Source: Culex pipiens pallens (lineage: Eukaryota > Arthropoda > Insecta > Diptera > Culicidae). Taken from it: a stretch of 64,000 bases of DNA. Both the position numbers and the translations under genes were made by a program. The DNA lies in the NCBI RefSeq assembly GCF_016801865.2, contig NC_068939.1, positions 43,935,114 to 43,999,113 of the forward strand, read 5' to 3'. The notes beneath the pieces are model-generated. The model was given only the letters and a program-made list of their open reading frames with translations, did no database searches and was not told the origin of the DNA. Of the stretch, positions 34,461 through 45,913 are shown in pieces; position 1 is the first letter of the stretch; the number at the start of each line of letters is the position of its first letter.

Positions 34461-35867
34461 CAGTGGTCCGAAACCGAAATCTAGCGTGACAAAATTGATA
34501 GCGGCCACACGTTAAGATTTAGAGCTTCCTTGAGCCATTTTTGTAATTTAGGTTGAGGTGTTTATGAAAAAATGAGTTTTTTGAATTTATCAACTCAGGC
34601 TTAAGTCGTAGCGAGTTGTTGTCTTCTAGACATTTGTAGAACTTATCAAAACATACATTTATCTTCCAAGAGAGCGAAAATCGGACCTTTCAAACGAAAG
34701 TTATAACCAAAATACGACGAAAAAGACGCCATTTTGAAATGTGAATAACTCGAAAAGGTGGTGGAGTTTGACCTCGCTCTTAGAAGCACCTGAAAGTACA
34801 CATTCTAGAGTACATTTGCTGAAAATATCTCGGAGGTTGTTTTTGTGTAACTCATTTAATCTTGATTTGAAAATAAGCATTTGAAATCGTTTTTTGCTCA
34901 TAACTTTTGATAGAATTGACCAAACTTCGTTTTTCAAGGACAAAAATGTCTATTTTGACAAGCTTTACAATTGTCTAGAAAGGCCCAAAAATAAACAAAA
35001 TGATCTAGTGGTTGTAAAAGAACAAAACAAGTTTTTACTGAAATATTTCAGGAATATATTTAATTATTTTGTTGATTCCTGAAATATTTCAGTAAAAACT
35101 TGTTTCTTCTTTTACAACCACTTGATCATTTTGTACATTTTTGGGCCTTTCTAGACAATTGTAAAGCTTGTCAAAATGAACATTTTTGTCCTTGAAAAAC
35201 GAAGTTTGGTCAATTCTATCAAAAGTTATGGGCAAAAAACGGTTTAAAAATGCTCATTTTCAAATTGAGATTAAATAAGTTAAACAAAAAAGACCTCCGA
35301 GATATTTTCAGCAAATGTACTCTAGAATGTGTACTTTCAGGTGCTTCTAAGAGCGAGGTCAAACTCCACCACCTTTTCGAGTTATTCACATTTCAAAATG
35401 GCGTCTTTTTCGTCGTATTTTGGTTATAACTTTCGTTTGAAAGGTCCGATTTTCGCTCTCTTGGAAGATAAATGTATGTTTTGATAAGTTCTACAAATGT
35501 CTAGAAGACAACAACTCGCTACGACTTAAGCCTGAGTTGATAAATTCAAAAAACTCATTTTTTCATAAACACCTCAACCTAAATTACAAAAATGGCTCAA
35601 GAAACTTCCCGTTTGAAGATAGAGCTTTGTGCTCTTCAGCACAGTTGCTCAAAATGGTGTTCCCTACAACTTTTCTGAAGACACCAAAGCGCTATCTCGT
35701 CATCCCGCCAAAATAAAAAAATCTTAACCGCCCTAAAATTTCGACCACCCATACCAAAAGATGCCCCTATTGACCCTGACCATTTGTCCCGAAGACACCA
35801 AAGCTCTAAATCTTAACGTGTGGCCGCTATCAATTTTGTCACGCTAGATTTTGGTTTCGGACCACTG
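34461..35867. mobile_element. 1.4-kb asymmetric foldback, CAGTGGTCCG ends
   Basis: The ends CAGTGGTCCGAAACCG and CGGACCACTG frame arms that pair around about 35066 (GAAATATTTCAGGAAT mirrored). The right arm has about 200 bp (roughly 35597-35795) missing from the left arm. The left break lies at an AGAGCT word that borders both sides of the extra segment. CAG-type ends suggest hAT, but no 8-bp duplication is visible; the right border has a local ACTGTGC duplication. Confidence 0.75.
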
Positions 35868-36391
35868 TGCACTGTGCATTGTTATAGCACAAGTGCTTCT
35901 TATATTTTTTCTACAAAATGTTATCTCTTTAATGATTAAATGAACTTTTTTCTTCCATTTTCAATTTTTATCCAATTTGGTCGTGGCAAAAACAACGTTA
36001 ACAAAAATCGATTTGGCTGTTTTTCGGAAATAGACATAATTTTTTTAAAAGCTTTCTAAAAATTTAACAGTTAAAAAAAACGGCATGTAACAGTTTATTT
36101 TCAATTTATTTTCACTATTTTATGTAAGGTTTATTTTAGATAATATTGATTTCTGAATTATTCCAAACATTGAGTTTGTCTAAAATTAACCTTGACTTGA
36201 AATTTTCAGAAGAGCTGATAAGTTCATTAAGAACAGAAAATTGGATTTAACAAGATCAACTTATGTTCAAACATATTTATTTTCCAACGCATTTCAAAAA
36301 ATTGGAGTCGAAAATTAAAAAAATATGCTTCCACTTGAATTACGGGAAACTTTTTTTTATTGGAAATCCCAAGAGTGCCTAGTTTGAGCTA

Positions 36392-36624
36392 CCGTAAACT
36401 GGGGTGACTTTGATAGCCCGGGGTGACATTGATAGAAATTTGATTTGGCCACTAATTTTGATACATCCAATGTAACATTCATATTTGCATATATGTTCGA
36501 TAATAAGCTATCCCTTAATGCTTACATGCTCAAAATTCTCAAAAATGTTTAGATATTAATTTGACGGGCATTTAAAAAACCTATCAAAGTCACCCCAAGC
36601 TATCAAAGTCACCCCAGTTTACGG
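36392..36624. mobile_element. Mariner-type MITE, CCGTAAAC ends, TA target (copy 2)
   Basis: This 233-bp relative of 25509-26439 has ends CCGTAAACTGGGGTGACTTT and GTCACCCCAGTTTACGG, with TA on both sides (36390-36391 and 36625-36626). The GGGGTGAC..TTGATAG module is duplicated at each end. Confidence 0.85.
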
Positions 36625-36626
36625 TA

Positions 36627-38053
36627 ATTTGAAAATATTTGGATATTTTGTAAAATTGTAAATGTAAAAAACATTTGCAGCGGTTTAAGATTATTTTTTT
36701 TAAATTTTTATTATTATTGTTTACTACTTTCCTTAGTAAGTTAAAGGTTGTGATACTTGTACATCATACTTCAACAGCAATTCCCCACGAAACCTGAAGT
36801 TTTTATTTGTTTATTTAGTCAAAAACTATAATCAAAAATTCACATCTTCGCCCTGCAATTAACTTGGCCGTTAGAGGGTGAACATATTATTTTAACGGTA
36901 TCTGGACTATAAAGCCTTTTTACCGAATTCCTTTCGTGAAATAATCAAAAATTTGAGTGTAGCAAAATCAAGATATATCGAAACATGGTCCTTGGATTCG
37001 CTATAAAAGACCGAAATTACTCATCCAGCATTATGTTTCACTGAAATCGAAGAAGATTCGAGGAGAATGCCCCATATGTTCCATTCGCTTGCGAACTTTC
37101 TTCACCCGCGAAAGAGAGAGGAGACAAATCACGCAGAAAAATCGCTCCCGAAATTCTCCAAGAAAATCAATCTGCTGATGATTTTATGTCAATTTCCATC
37201 AAATTGTCAAATTGCCCATCTACAAAATGTGACGGGTAATTTTTCGACGTTACATGATGATGATTTTTTTTAGATTCTTTTTACCGATCTTTCGTGTGGG
37301 AGAGAGGAGAGCCATGCTCCCTTCGGATTTTTTCTCTTGATGAACGTTCAGAGATTTCCTTTTGATGATGATTATTCCATCGCTGCTCGATAGGTACCAA
37401 AAGAAATCTTGCTCTCCAATTTTATCGAGGCAATATAGTTTAGCTTTAAAAGCTGCTAAAGATACCTGTATCAAATTTGTTTCATTAGAAAAGCATGGAA
37501 AAAACTGAAACCCACGTTAATTACCTTCGCCTGCTCACTTAGCTCCCAATCCCTCTTCCCCCCATTCGATCGGTATCAATTTCCATTTCCGCTTTCTAGA
37601 AGGCATTCAAATAAAAAGTCCAGACCCCATTTCCAGCCGCAATTATTGATTGCTAATGGATCAATGAAATTAATTACTGCAACTGGCAGTGAGAGCTGCT
37701 GCGGTCGATTAACGCTTAAATGCACCACAATCACGGAATTTGCACGCGAGCGTGCCCGGGGGCCATTTTGCCTTGTTACTGCCCACTAAATCCATAACCA
37801 TTTTCAATCACACAATTGCAATACGAAACACACATACACACATGTACGCTAATTGGAACGGGGGAAGTGCAGCTTCGAAAATGTCTCTTGCTAGTTTAGC
37901 ATGAAATATTCATTACTAGTTGAAATGTTTTGAAATTTGAGGCAGCTTGATTTTTTTTTTTTGAAGTTTCTGAAATTTCAGCTAAAGCAACAACCTATTG
38001 ATTGTGTTAAAATTTCCTAGCGCTAAGAAATCACGCCGTTGAACACAAAACAT
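36627..38053. other. Gene-free stretch with a unique island
   Basis: 36630-37050 is AT-rich without visible structure. 37050-37880 is GC-richer and non-repetitive, and includes a lone CACGCAGAAAAAT word near 37131 like the MITE at 245. No ORF was convincing. Confidence 0.4.
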
Positions 38054-40445
38054 CATGGACGGTTTCCACGCGAAATCGACCACTCAAAATCCGGACCATC
38101 TCCGATCTTAATAAAACTTGCTGGATCGTTTGTCCTATTCAAATCAACAACTCCTGTGCACTCAGTTTAGTAATTTACAATGGCATTTGAATTTTAGGAA
38201 TTCTTTTAGTTTTAAATTATTGGTAATTACATTTAAATTGAAAAAATCATATCTTTCGAAGCAGATGTTCAAAAAATCGATCGAAAGTGTGTTTTAACGA
38301 AAATCGTGCGCTCTTTTCAATGAAAATATTTCCAAAAGCCGAAACTTTCATTTTCGATCAAAAAACAGCCAAAAATCCAATTTTCTTCGAAAATCAGGCT
38401 GAATACACCCTTTGATTCAAATTCTGCCATTACCATTCGACAGAGCGGACAATTTCCCACTTTTCTTCCATAGACACCAAGTTGGAGCGAAAGCGTTTTC
38501 GAGTGGTTTGTAAATAAAAACCTTTTTTCGGTTTTTTTATTTTTTTTCAAAAAAACTAAATTACATATTTTATGGCAAATTTTGTAACAGATCCCATTTT
38601 TAAACATAAAATAAAGTTCTGTTTCCGTGTTTTTGAGTTATTCCTTGACGTACCAGTAAATACATATAAAAGGATCGAAATAATGATAATGACTAAAGAT
38701 AACCAAAAAAGGTGCACCTTAAAGTAAAATTCTGTGATATTTATTCCCTTTTCATCCTACTATTACTTAAATTATTCTCAGGATGACAAATCAAAAATCC
38801 TGTGTTGGATTTTATTTTATTTTAATTGTAGGAAAAAAAACACGTTGACTAATTATTGATCATCTTACAAAATTCTGCTAAGTGACTTACAACAATTTTC
38901 CAGGCAAACGGCATGGCCAATCTCTAAGGTGCTCGGATCGGCTTCAAATCTTCGGGATTCTCGGGTTTTATAAATAATTTTTGTTAGGTATTTAGGGTGG
39001 TTCCTAGCAGACATGCATCCGCTCTAACTCCTCTTTTAGAAGAACTTGTTTGGCATTTCACGTAGAAGATACCCAGCATGTTGTGCCAGTGATTAGAATA
39101 CGCTAATTACGCTTGTCTTTTAGGCTCCCGAAGACCCTGAGAGATGATTTTAAAACCCAACCGAGATATAGGTTAAGAACTCTTAATTGCACTCAAAGAG
39201 CTTTTAAGAAGTTCTTCTTGAGAGCTTAAGAGAACATTTACATGAACATATAGCTAAAATCGGGTTTTCCAATGAACCAATGTTTTCTACACATTATTCA
39301 AGCCAAAATCAAGAGATTTTCACCTAGCGACAAGCATAACATTGCTTTAAACGAAAATGCCATCTATAACAAGCTGAGTGCCGTTAAAAAGAGCTCATAG
39401 TGCCGATGCATGTCTGGTTCCTAGCACGTCAGGGTGTGCTTTAAAATGACAATTATGGCGATTTTGCAAAAAAAAAAAACACATATTTCCAAAAACAACT
39501 TGACATTGTTTAAACCAACTTAAGTTATCCGGTTTGTACATGGAAAGTTACTAATTTGGCTATCAAGGAAAAATACCATGAGTTCAGTTTAATCGGCGTT
39601 TGACAATGATTATTAAAAAATACTCTAAATTGTCATCTTTGAACCGCCCTGACGTGACAGGAATCACCCTAAGACCCATAAAAAATAGGAAAAAAAATAT
39701 TTTGCAGGTATTAACAACACTGACAAGTGAGATAAACATTTTTCCATAATAAAAGTGTTACTTTAAGGTGCACCTTTTTTGGTTATCTTTAGTCATTATC
39801 ATTATTTCGATCCTTTTATATGTATTTGAAACTGGTACGTCAAGGAATAACTCAAAAACACGGAAACAGAACTTTATTTTATGTTTAAAAATGGGATCTG
39901 TTACAAAATTTGCCATAAAACATGTAATTTAGTTTTTTGGAAAAAAAATAAAAAAAAACGAAAAAAGGTTTTTATTTAAAAACCACTTGAAAACGCTTTC
40001 GCTCCAACTTGGTGTCTATGGAAGAAAAGTGGGAAATTGTCCGCTCTGTCGAATGGTAATGGCAGAATTTGAATCAAAGGGTGTATTCAGCCTGATTTTC
40101 GAAGAAAATTGGATTTTTGGCTGTTTTTTGATCGAAAATGAAAGTTTCGGCTTTTGGAAATATTTTCATTGAAAAGAGCGCACGATTTTCGTTAAAACAC
40201 ACTTTCGATCGATTTTTTGAACATCTGCTTCGAAAGATATGATTTTTTCAATTTAAATGTAATTATCAATAATTTAAAACTAAAAGAATTCCTAAAATTC
40301 AAATGCCATTGTAAATTACTAAACTGAGTGCACAGGAGTTGTTGATTTGAGTAGGACAAACGATCCAGCAAGTTTTATTAAGATCGGAAATGGTCCGGTT
40401 CAAAATCGTATTTTTATGGTCGATTTCGCGTGGAAACCGTCCATG
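38054..40445. mobile_element. 2.4-kb foldback with a 1-kb loop
   Basis: The ends CATGGACGGTTTCCACGCG and CGCGTGGAAACCGTCCATG frame arms of about 690 bp (38054-38745 and 39756-40445). The loop holds unrelated sequence and probably a nested element (38993-39671). No target duplication was found. The mirrored 60- to 96-codon ORFs in the arms are palindrome by-products. Confidence 0.8.
38993..39671. mobile_element. Possible nested TAGGGTGGTTCC element
   Basis: Inside the loop, TAGGGTGGTTCCTAGCA at the left and CAGGAATCACCCTA at the right are inverted repeats. GGTTCCTAGCA occurs a second time near 39418, paired with another GACATGCAT. No target duplication was recognised. Confidence 0.4.
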
Positions 40446-41267
40446 CAATATTAACCTAATCGATGTGCATTTCCCGACCGAGGATCAGACTTGGGGGGAA
40501 AAGAAATGCCAGCTAATTGAGGCGGGAAAATCAATTGCAAATGGCCGAGCCGTGTTCGAGGACACTTTGATTGATTTCTCAGAAGGAACCAACAAGTGCA
40601 CTGAAAAGAGGAGTGCAACGTTCTGGGGAAATTTGTTGCTTCAAAGAAGGCTGGGGCTTTCACACGGAAAATTGTTTTGTTTTGTTCCCAGAACTGGGCA
40701 AGCCCGTGGAGGACGAATTACGTGAGGACGTTGATGGGAGATTGAATAGCTGTTCCCTGCTCGATTTCATGTAAAATTTACGGTGCGAAATTGTGTTGTG
40801 GTGAAGAAACGCGTTGAGGTCTTTTGAAGAAATAGTTTCGTTTCATGTTGCATTTCCCGAGAAAAGTTGGGGAAATCGTTTTCCGGTTAACTTTACGTGT
40901 AATTATTTGTTCGTAGGGATACGTGATCAAATGGGTAGTTTAGTTTTTAGCAAGAAGCGTCATTAATTTCAAAAATATATAATAAATGGAAAAAGTTTAA
41001 ATAGCTTCAATTTTAAAAAGTGATTGATTTGATATTTTTAATGGGTTTTAATCTTGAAATATTTAAAATTGATTTAATTTCTGAAAACAAATTAAACATA
41101 TGGATTATTGAACTCAACTTAATGTTTGTCCCTTCTATAAAAAAGGTGCAGGTGGTTATGTTACACATGACCAGTATGACAAAGAACTTTGCTAGATGAT
41201 TGTTGAAATTTTCGATTAGAACGTCCGATCCAAATTTCCCCATGATTCCCTTATAATTACACAAGAC
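40446..41267. other. Gene-free stretch
   Basis: 40450-40770 is GC-richer with an open frame of about 111 codons running from inside the palindrome. It has no domain and crosses an element border, so it was not accepted. Confidence 0.4.
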
Positions 41268-41271
41268 AACT

Positions 41272-43204
41272 GAGCAATTCTCTATAATACCGGCCGATTT
41301 CGACCATTTTTATTTTTTGTATTTTTTGATTTGGCTCAAACTTTGTGGGGGCCTTCCCTATGACCAAAGAAGCCATTTTGCATCATTAGTTTGTCCATAT
41401 AAATTTCCATACAAATTTGGCAGCTGTTCATACAAAAATGGTACGTAAATATTCGAAAATCTGTAACTTTTGAAGGAATTTTTTGATCAATTTGGTGTCT
41501 TGGGCAAAGTTGTAGGTATTGTTAAGGACTATTTAGAAAAAAAAGGTACACGGAAAAAAAAAAATTCCCGATTTTTTTATTAACTTTTTTTTCACAAAAA
41601 CTCAAATTCCCAAAATACGTATTTTTTGATTTTCGAGATTTTTTGATATGTTTTAGGGGACAAAAATCCGCAACTTTTGAGCTATAGAGAAACATGGTCA
41701 AAAAATCTGCCGCCGAGTTATGATTTTTTGAAAAACTGGTGATTTTTGGAAAAAATCGAAATTTCATACATAAAATTTTTTTTGACCTCATTTTTTTATG
41801 CAAAATTGAATTTGCAATCGAAAAGTACTTTACAGATTTTTTGATAAAGGGCTCCGTTTTCAAGATATAGCCACCGAAAGTTTGATTTTAGCGAAATATT
41901 TGCAGTTTTTCGATTTTTAAAAATAGTGACCATGAGTGACCATTTCTAAAAGTTTTTTTTTTGAAAAGTTCAAAAAATTTGCTATAAAATTGTCTAAGAG
42001 ACATTGAAGATTGGACCTCTGGTTGCTGAGATACAGCGGCTTAAAGAAAAAGAAACACGAAAATTGAAGTTTTCTAAGTCTCACCCAAACAGCCCACCAC
42101 TTCCAATGACGATATCTCAGCAATTAATGGTCCGATTTTCAATGTTAATACATGAAACATTCGTGAAATTTTCCGATCTTTTCGAAAAAAATATTTTGAA
42201 AAAAAATAAATCAAAACTAGCATTTTTAATGGGCATAATATTCAAAGTTTGGCCCTTTTAAAATGTTAGTCTTGATTTAATTTTTTTCAAAATATTTTTT
42301 TCGAAAAGATCGGAAAATTTCACGAATGTTTCATGTATTAACATTGAAAATCGGACGATTAATTGCTGAGATATCGTCATTAGAAAATGGTGGGCTGTTT
42401 GGGTGAGACTTAGAAAACTTCAATTTTCGTGTTTCTTTTTCTTTAAGCCGCTGTATCTCAGCAACCAGAGGTACAATCTTCAATGTCTCTTAGACAATTT
42501 TATAGCAAATTTTCTGAACTTTTCAAAAAAAATATTTTTAGAAATGGTCACTCATGGTCACTATTTTTAAAAATCGAAAAACTGCAAATATTTCGCTAAA
42601 ATCAAACTTTCGGTGGCTATATCTTGAAAACGGAGCCCTTTATCAAAAAATCTGTAAAGTACTTTTCGATTGCAAATTCAATTTTGCATAAAAAAATGAG
42701 GTCAAAAAAATTTTATGTATGAAATTTCGATTTTTTCCAAAAATCACCAGTTTTTCAAAAAATCATAACTCGGCGGCAGATTTTTTGACCATGTTTCTCT
42801 ATAGCTCAAAAGTTGCGGATTTTTGTCCCCTAAAACATATCAAAAAATCTCGAAAATCAAAAAATACGTATTTTGGGAATTTGAGTTTTTGTGAAAAAAA
42901 AGTTAATAAAAAAACCGGGAAATTTTTTTTCCGTGTACCTTTTTTTTTCTAAATAGTCCTTAACAATACCTACAACTTTGCCGAAGACACCAAATTGATC
43001 AAAAAATTCCTTCAAAAGTTACAGATTTTCGAATATATACGTACCATTTTTGTATGAACAGCTGCCAAATTTGTATGGAAATTTATATGGACAAACTAAT
43101 GATGCAAAATGGCTTCTTTGGTCATAGGGAAGGCCCCCACAAATTTTGAGCCAAATCAAAAAATACAAATAAAATCCATTTCCGGTTTTGGTAGAGAATT
43201 GCTC
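41272..43204. mobile_element. Foldback element, GAGCAATT ends, 4-bp target (copy 2)
   Basis: A complete 1933-bp member of the family at 7897: ends GAGCAATTCTCTATAA and TAGAGAATTGCTC, with AACT on both sides (41268-41271 and 43205-43208). The arms pair almost end to end around about 42240 (AATGGGCATAATATTC..GGCCC). It is non-coding and is the best-preserved copy here. Confidence 0.88.
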
Positions 43205-43406
43205 AACTCTTTTGTGGTCTATTTCGTGGCTCTGAAACAGGCTGTTTGATTTGTAAAGTTTTAAGACATAATATCAACGTCCTATCGAACTAAGGGAATG
43301 AAAATTGCAAGTGGAGCTGAACTGCCCTATTCAGGGCTCTAATTGATTACGAAATAGTTATTCTAAATTTCCAGAAACAGATTTCAGAAGTTTAACAGTC
43401 ATTTTT

Positions 43407-44310
43407 CCCCAACTCTTATGGTTCGGCAAATGTCCCCCCATCGGAACATCCCCGGGGCCTCCGGCCACTCCAGGTGGTGGCCACTACTGCCGAAATGTCA
43501 AATTTCATGTCCAGTATCAAAAACCCTACAGTTTGATACCCATATTGCCCCAACTCTTATGGTTCGGCAAATGTCCCCCCATCGGAACATCCGTGGGGCC
43601 TCCGGCCACTCCGGATTGTGGCCACTATTGCCGAAATGTCAAAAACCCTAAAGTTTGATACCCATATTGCCCCAACTCTTATGATTCGGCAAATGTCCCC
43701 CCATCGGAACATCCCCGGGGCCTCCGGCCACTCCAGGTGGTGGCCACTACTGCCGAAATGTCAAATTTCATGTCCAGTATCAAAAACCCTAAAGTTTGAT
43801 ACCCATATTGCCCCAACTCTTATGGTTCGGCAAATGTCCCCCCATCGGAACATCCGCGGGGCCTTCGGCCACTCCGGATTGTGGCCACTACTGCCGAAAT
43901 GTCAAATTTCATGTCCAGTATCAAAAACCCTAAAGTTTGATACCCATATTGTCCCAATTCTTATGGTTTGGCAAATGTCCCCCCATCGGAACATCCCCGG
44001 GGCCTCCGGCCACTCCGGATTGTGGCCACTACTGCCGAAATGTCAAATTTCATATCCAGTATCAAAAACCCTAAAGTTTGATACCCATATTGTCCCAACT
44101 CTTATGGTTCGGCAAATGTCCCCCCATCGGAACATCCCCGGGGCCTCCGGCCACTCCAGGTGGTGGCCACTACTGCCGAAATGTCAAATTTCATGTCCAG
44201 TATCAAAAACCCTAAAGTTTGATACCCATATTGTCCCAACTCTTATGGTTTGGCAAATGTCCCCCCATCGGAACATCTCCGGGGCCTCCGGCCACTCCAA
44301 GTGGTGGCCA
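43407..44310. repeat. 141-bp tandem array, about 6.5 units
   Basis: Units start CCCCAACTCTTATGGTTCGG. The marker ATG falls at 43418, 43559, 43681, 43822, 43963, 44104 and 44245, giving spacings of 141 bp except one of 122 bp (a 19-bp deletion). Each unit contains CATCGGAACATCC, CCTCCGGCCACTCC, TGCCGAAATGTCAAA and TTTGATACCCATATTG. Because 141 is divisible by three, a 279-codon ORF (43618-44457) runs through several units. Its 47-residue repeat has no known domain, so I treat it as a by-product. The array is far more GC-rich than its surroundings. Confidence 0.9.
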
Positions 44311-45831
44311 ATTCCAATTCCCGCTCATGCCGGCTGGCATGTCTTGGCGTGTCCATGCCTCCAGGCTATCTGCTCCCCGGCCTCCAGGCCGTCTGCAATC
44401 TGGCCACCAGGCCATCTGCTCCTGATGTGTTCTCGTCGACGTCCAGCAACAGAATGAATTTTCGGGACCGACCGAGCCGCGTTTTGTTAATTTAGATCGG
44501 GGACGTATGCCCCGCCTCTTTGCACCCATTCTCCTACATCTCCTTATTCGCTTTTTGCCGCGTTGACGATCCGAAAGTTATGAGGTAGAGTGGGGGTGAT
44601 TTTAGATACATCAATCTCACGTCTCTCAATTGACTGATTGGGAAACGTTCGTTCATCCAACCAGCGTGCACCAAAAAGAGGGGAAATTTGCCGAGAGGGG
44701 AATTCGTCACGTAACGTTTTCGCTTCGCGAAAATTTTGGATTGACACCCCGTATAGAAACCTTAGGACAAAGTTCTTTGTCAAAAATACCCGAACATTCA
44801 GGAACCCCTTCCCAACTCCAACCACTCACCAAACCCCCATTAATGACCCACTTCCGCGGGGAGGGAGAAAACATCCCATAAAGAGCTGAGTCCCCATCAA
44901 AAGTCTTCGGATTACAGGGAGAGAAAAAAAAATCGCGTAACTTTAATGACACTATACACCAGCGATTTTGTTGTTTTCTGTCATTAGCCCCGCGGCTTTG
45001 ACTGAATGTTCTATGATTAGTGATTAGGACTTCTTTACCCCCCCCCCTCGTCCTTAATACAAGTGATTGCCAAAGGGGTTGTCGCCGGCGGGAGTTCATA
45101 AAATTTTTATGATTCACAACGCCAACCGGAGCTGGAATTGGTGGTAATTTGCTGCTGGTTAGAACAGCCAAGAATCATCAAGACGACGACAGTAAATCGT
45201 CGATGTTGTCATCAGTGGGATGTGCTAGAAGCAGCGAATTAATGGAATGTGTTATGTATACACACATTTTATTCTGTAAGAAGGCATAAAAGTTTAATAG
45301 TTCGTGGAGCAAACAGGGTTGAAGTTGCGAGATTCTGGTCGTGGTTCAAGCTGTTAATTTTTGATGTTTTTTTACGTGATTCAGATTTTTTGCTGAATTT
45401 ATTTGAAACAAAGGATTTAAAATTAATATTTTGCCATCTAAGGTCAACAGTTATTTTCTTGTTAAAGTGAATTTTAAGTCATTATGATTTTAGGGAAACT
45501 TTCATTATATTTTCACATTTTCAAATTACCCCCACTATTACAAAACAAAACATAAAAAATGCTAAAAATTTTATGATTTTTTTCGAATTGAACTGAATTT
45601 CTATAAAAATAATTAATGCTGAAATCTTATACACTTCAATTTTTAAGAAAAGGTACATAACAAATAGGTTAGTCATTCAGCTGCCTGTAAAAGGCCTGGT
45701 TGAAAAATAAATTTATTTTAATTTATTTTATGAAATTCTATGTAATATTACACCCTGAAATAAGTAGCCCATCAGTATGGGACCGAAAAGTCAAGCTCAT
45801 ATATGCGTTTATCTTTTCAATTCTTCATCTT
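44311..45831. other. Gene-free stretch, GC-richer at first
   Basis: 44311-44540 contains small CCAGGCC..TCTGC duplications and ends TTAATTTAGATCGGGGACGT, reminiscent of the 3' edge of an LTR-element ORF plus purine tract; this is weak. 44560-45240 is apparently unique DNA. 45250-45830 is AT-rich with nothing definable. Confidence 0.35.
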
Positions 45832-45905
45832 CGGTCTGGTGGCCGAGCGGGCTTAGGCGCCAATCCTCACTGTTGGTGCTGGGTTTGAATCCCGTCGGTT
45901 GCAAC
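45832..45905 (+). ncRNA. tRNA-like sequence, probable SINE head
   Basis: It contains a good pol III A box TGGCCGAGCGG (45840-45850) and B box GGTTTGAATCC (45882-45892), 42 bp apart, as in leucine- or serine-type tRNAs. An anticodon-like stem CCAAT/GTTGG with a 7-base loop is present. The loop lacks the usual T before the anticodon, the acceptor strands do not pair, and there is no long variable arm. It is therefore more likely a tRNA pseudogene or SINE promoter than a working tRNA. Confidence 0.6.
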
Positions 45906-45913
45906 TTTTTTTT
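45906..45913 (+). terminator. Pol III-type T8 run
   Basis: Eight T residues directly follow the tRNA-like segment and would stop RNA polymerase III, so an RNA of about 80 bases is possible. Confidence 0.45.

Noticed and set aside
40390..40725. 111-codon plus-strand ORF
   Set aside because: It begins inside the foldback arm and runs into flanking DNA; no domain.
41522..42952. Lysine/phenylalanine-rich ORFs in mirrored positions
   Set aside because: By-products of the AT-rich inverted arms of the GAGCAATT foldback.
43407..44310. CRISPR array
   Set aside because: Units repeat over their whole 141-bp length with no unique spacers, and the genome is animal.
43618..44457. 279-codon ORF with 47-residue repeats as a gene
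   Set aside because: The frame is explained by a 141-bp tandem repeat whose period is a multiple of three. It breaks at the 122-bp unit and has no recognisable start, promoter or domain.
45832..45905. Functional tRNA-Leu/Ser gene
   Set aside because: Acceptor strands do not pair, the anticodon loop lacks its conserved T, and no long variable arm is present.
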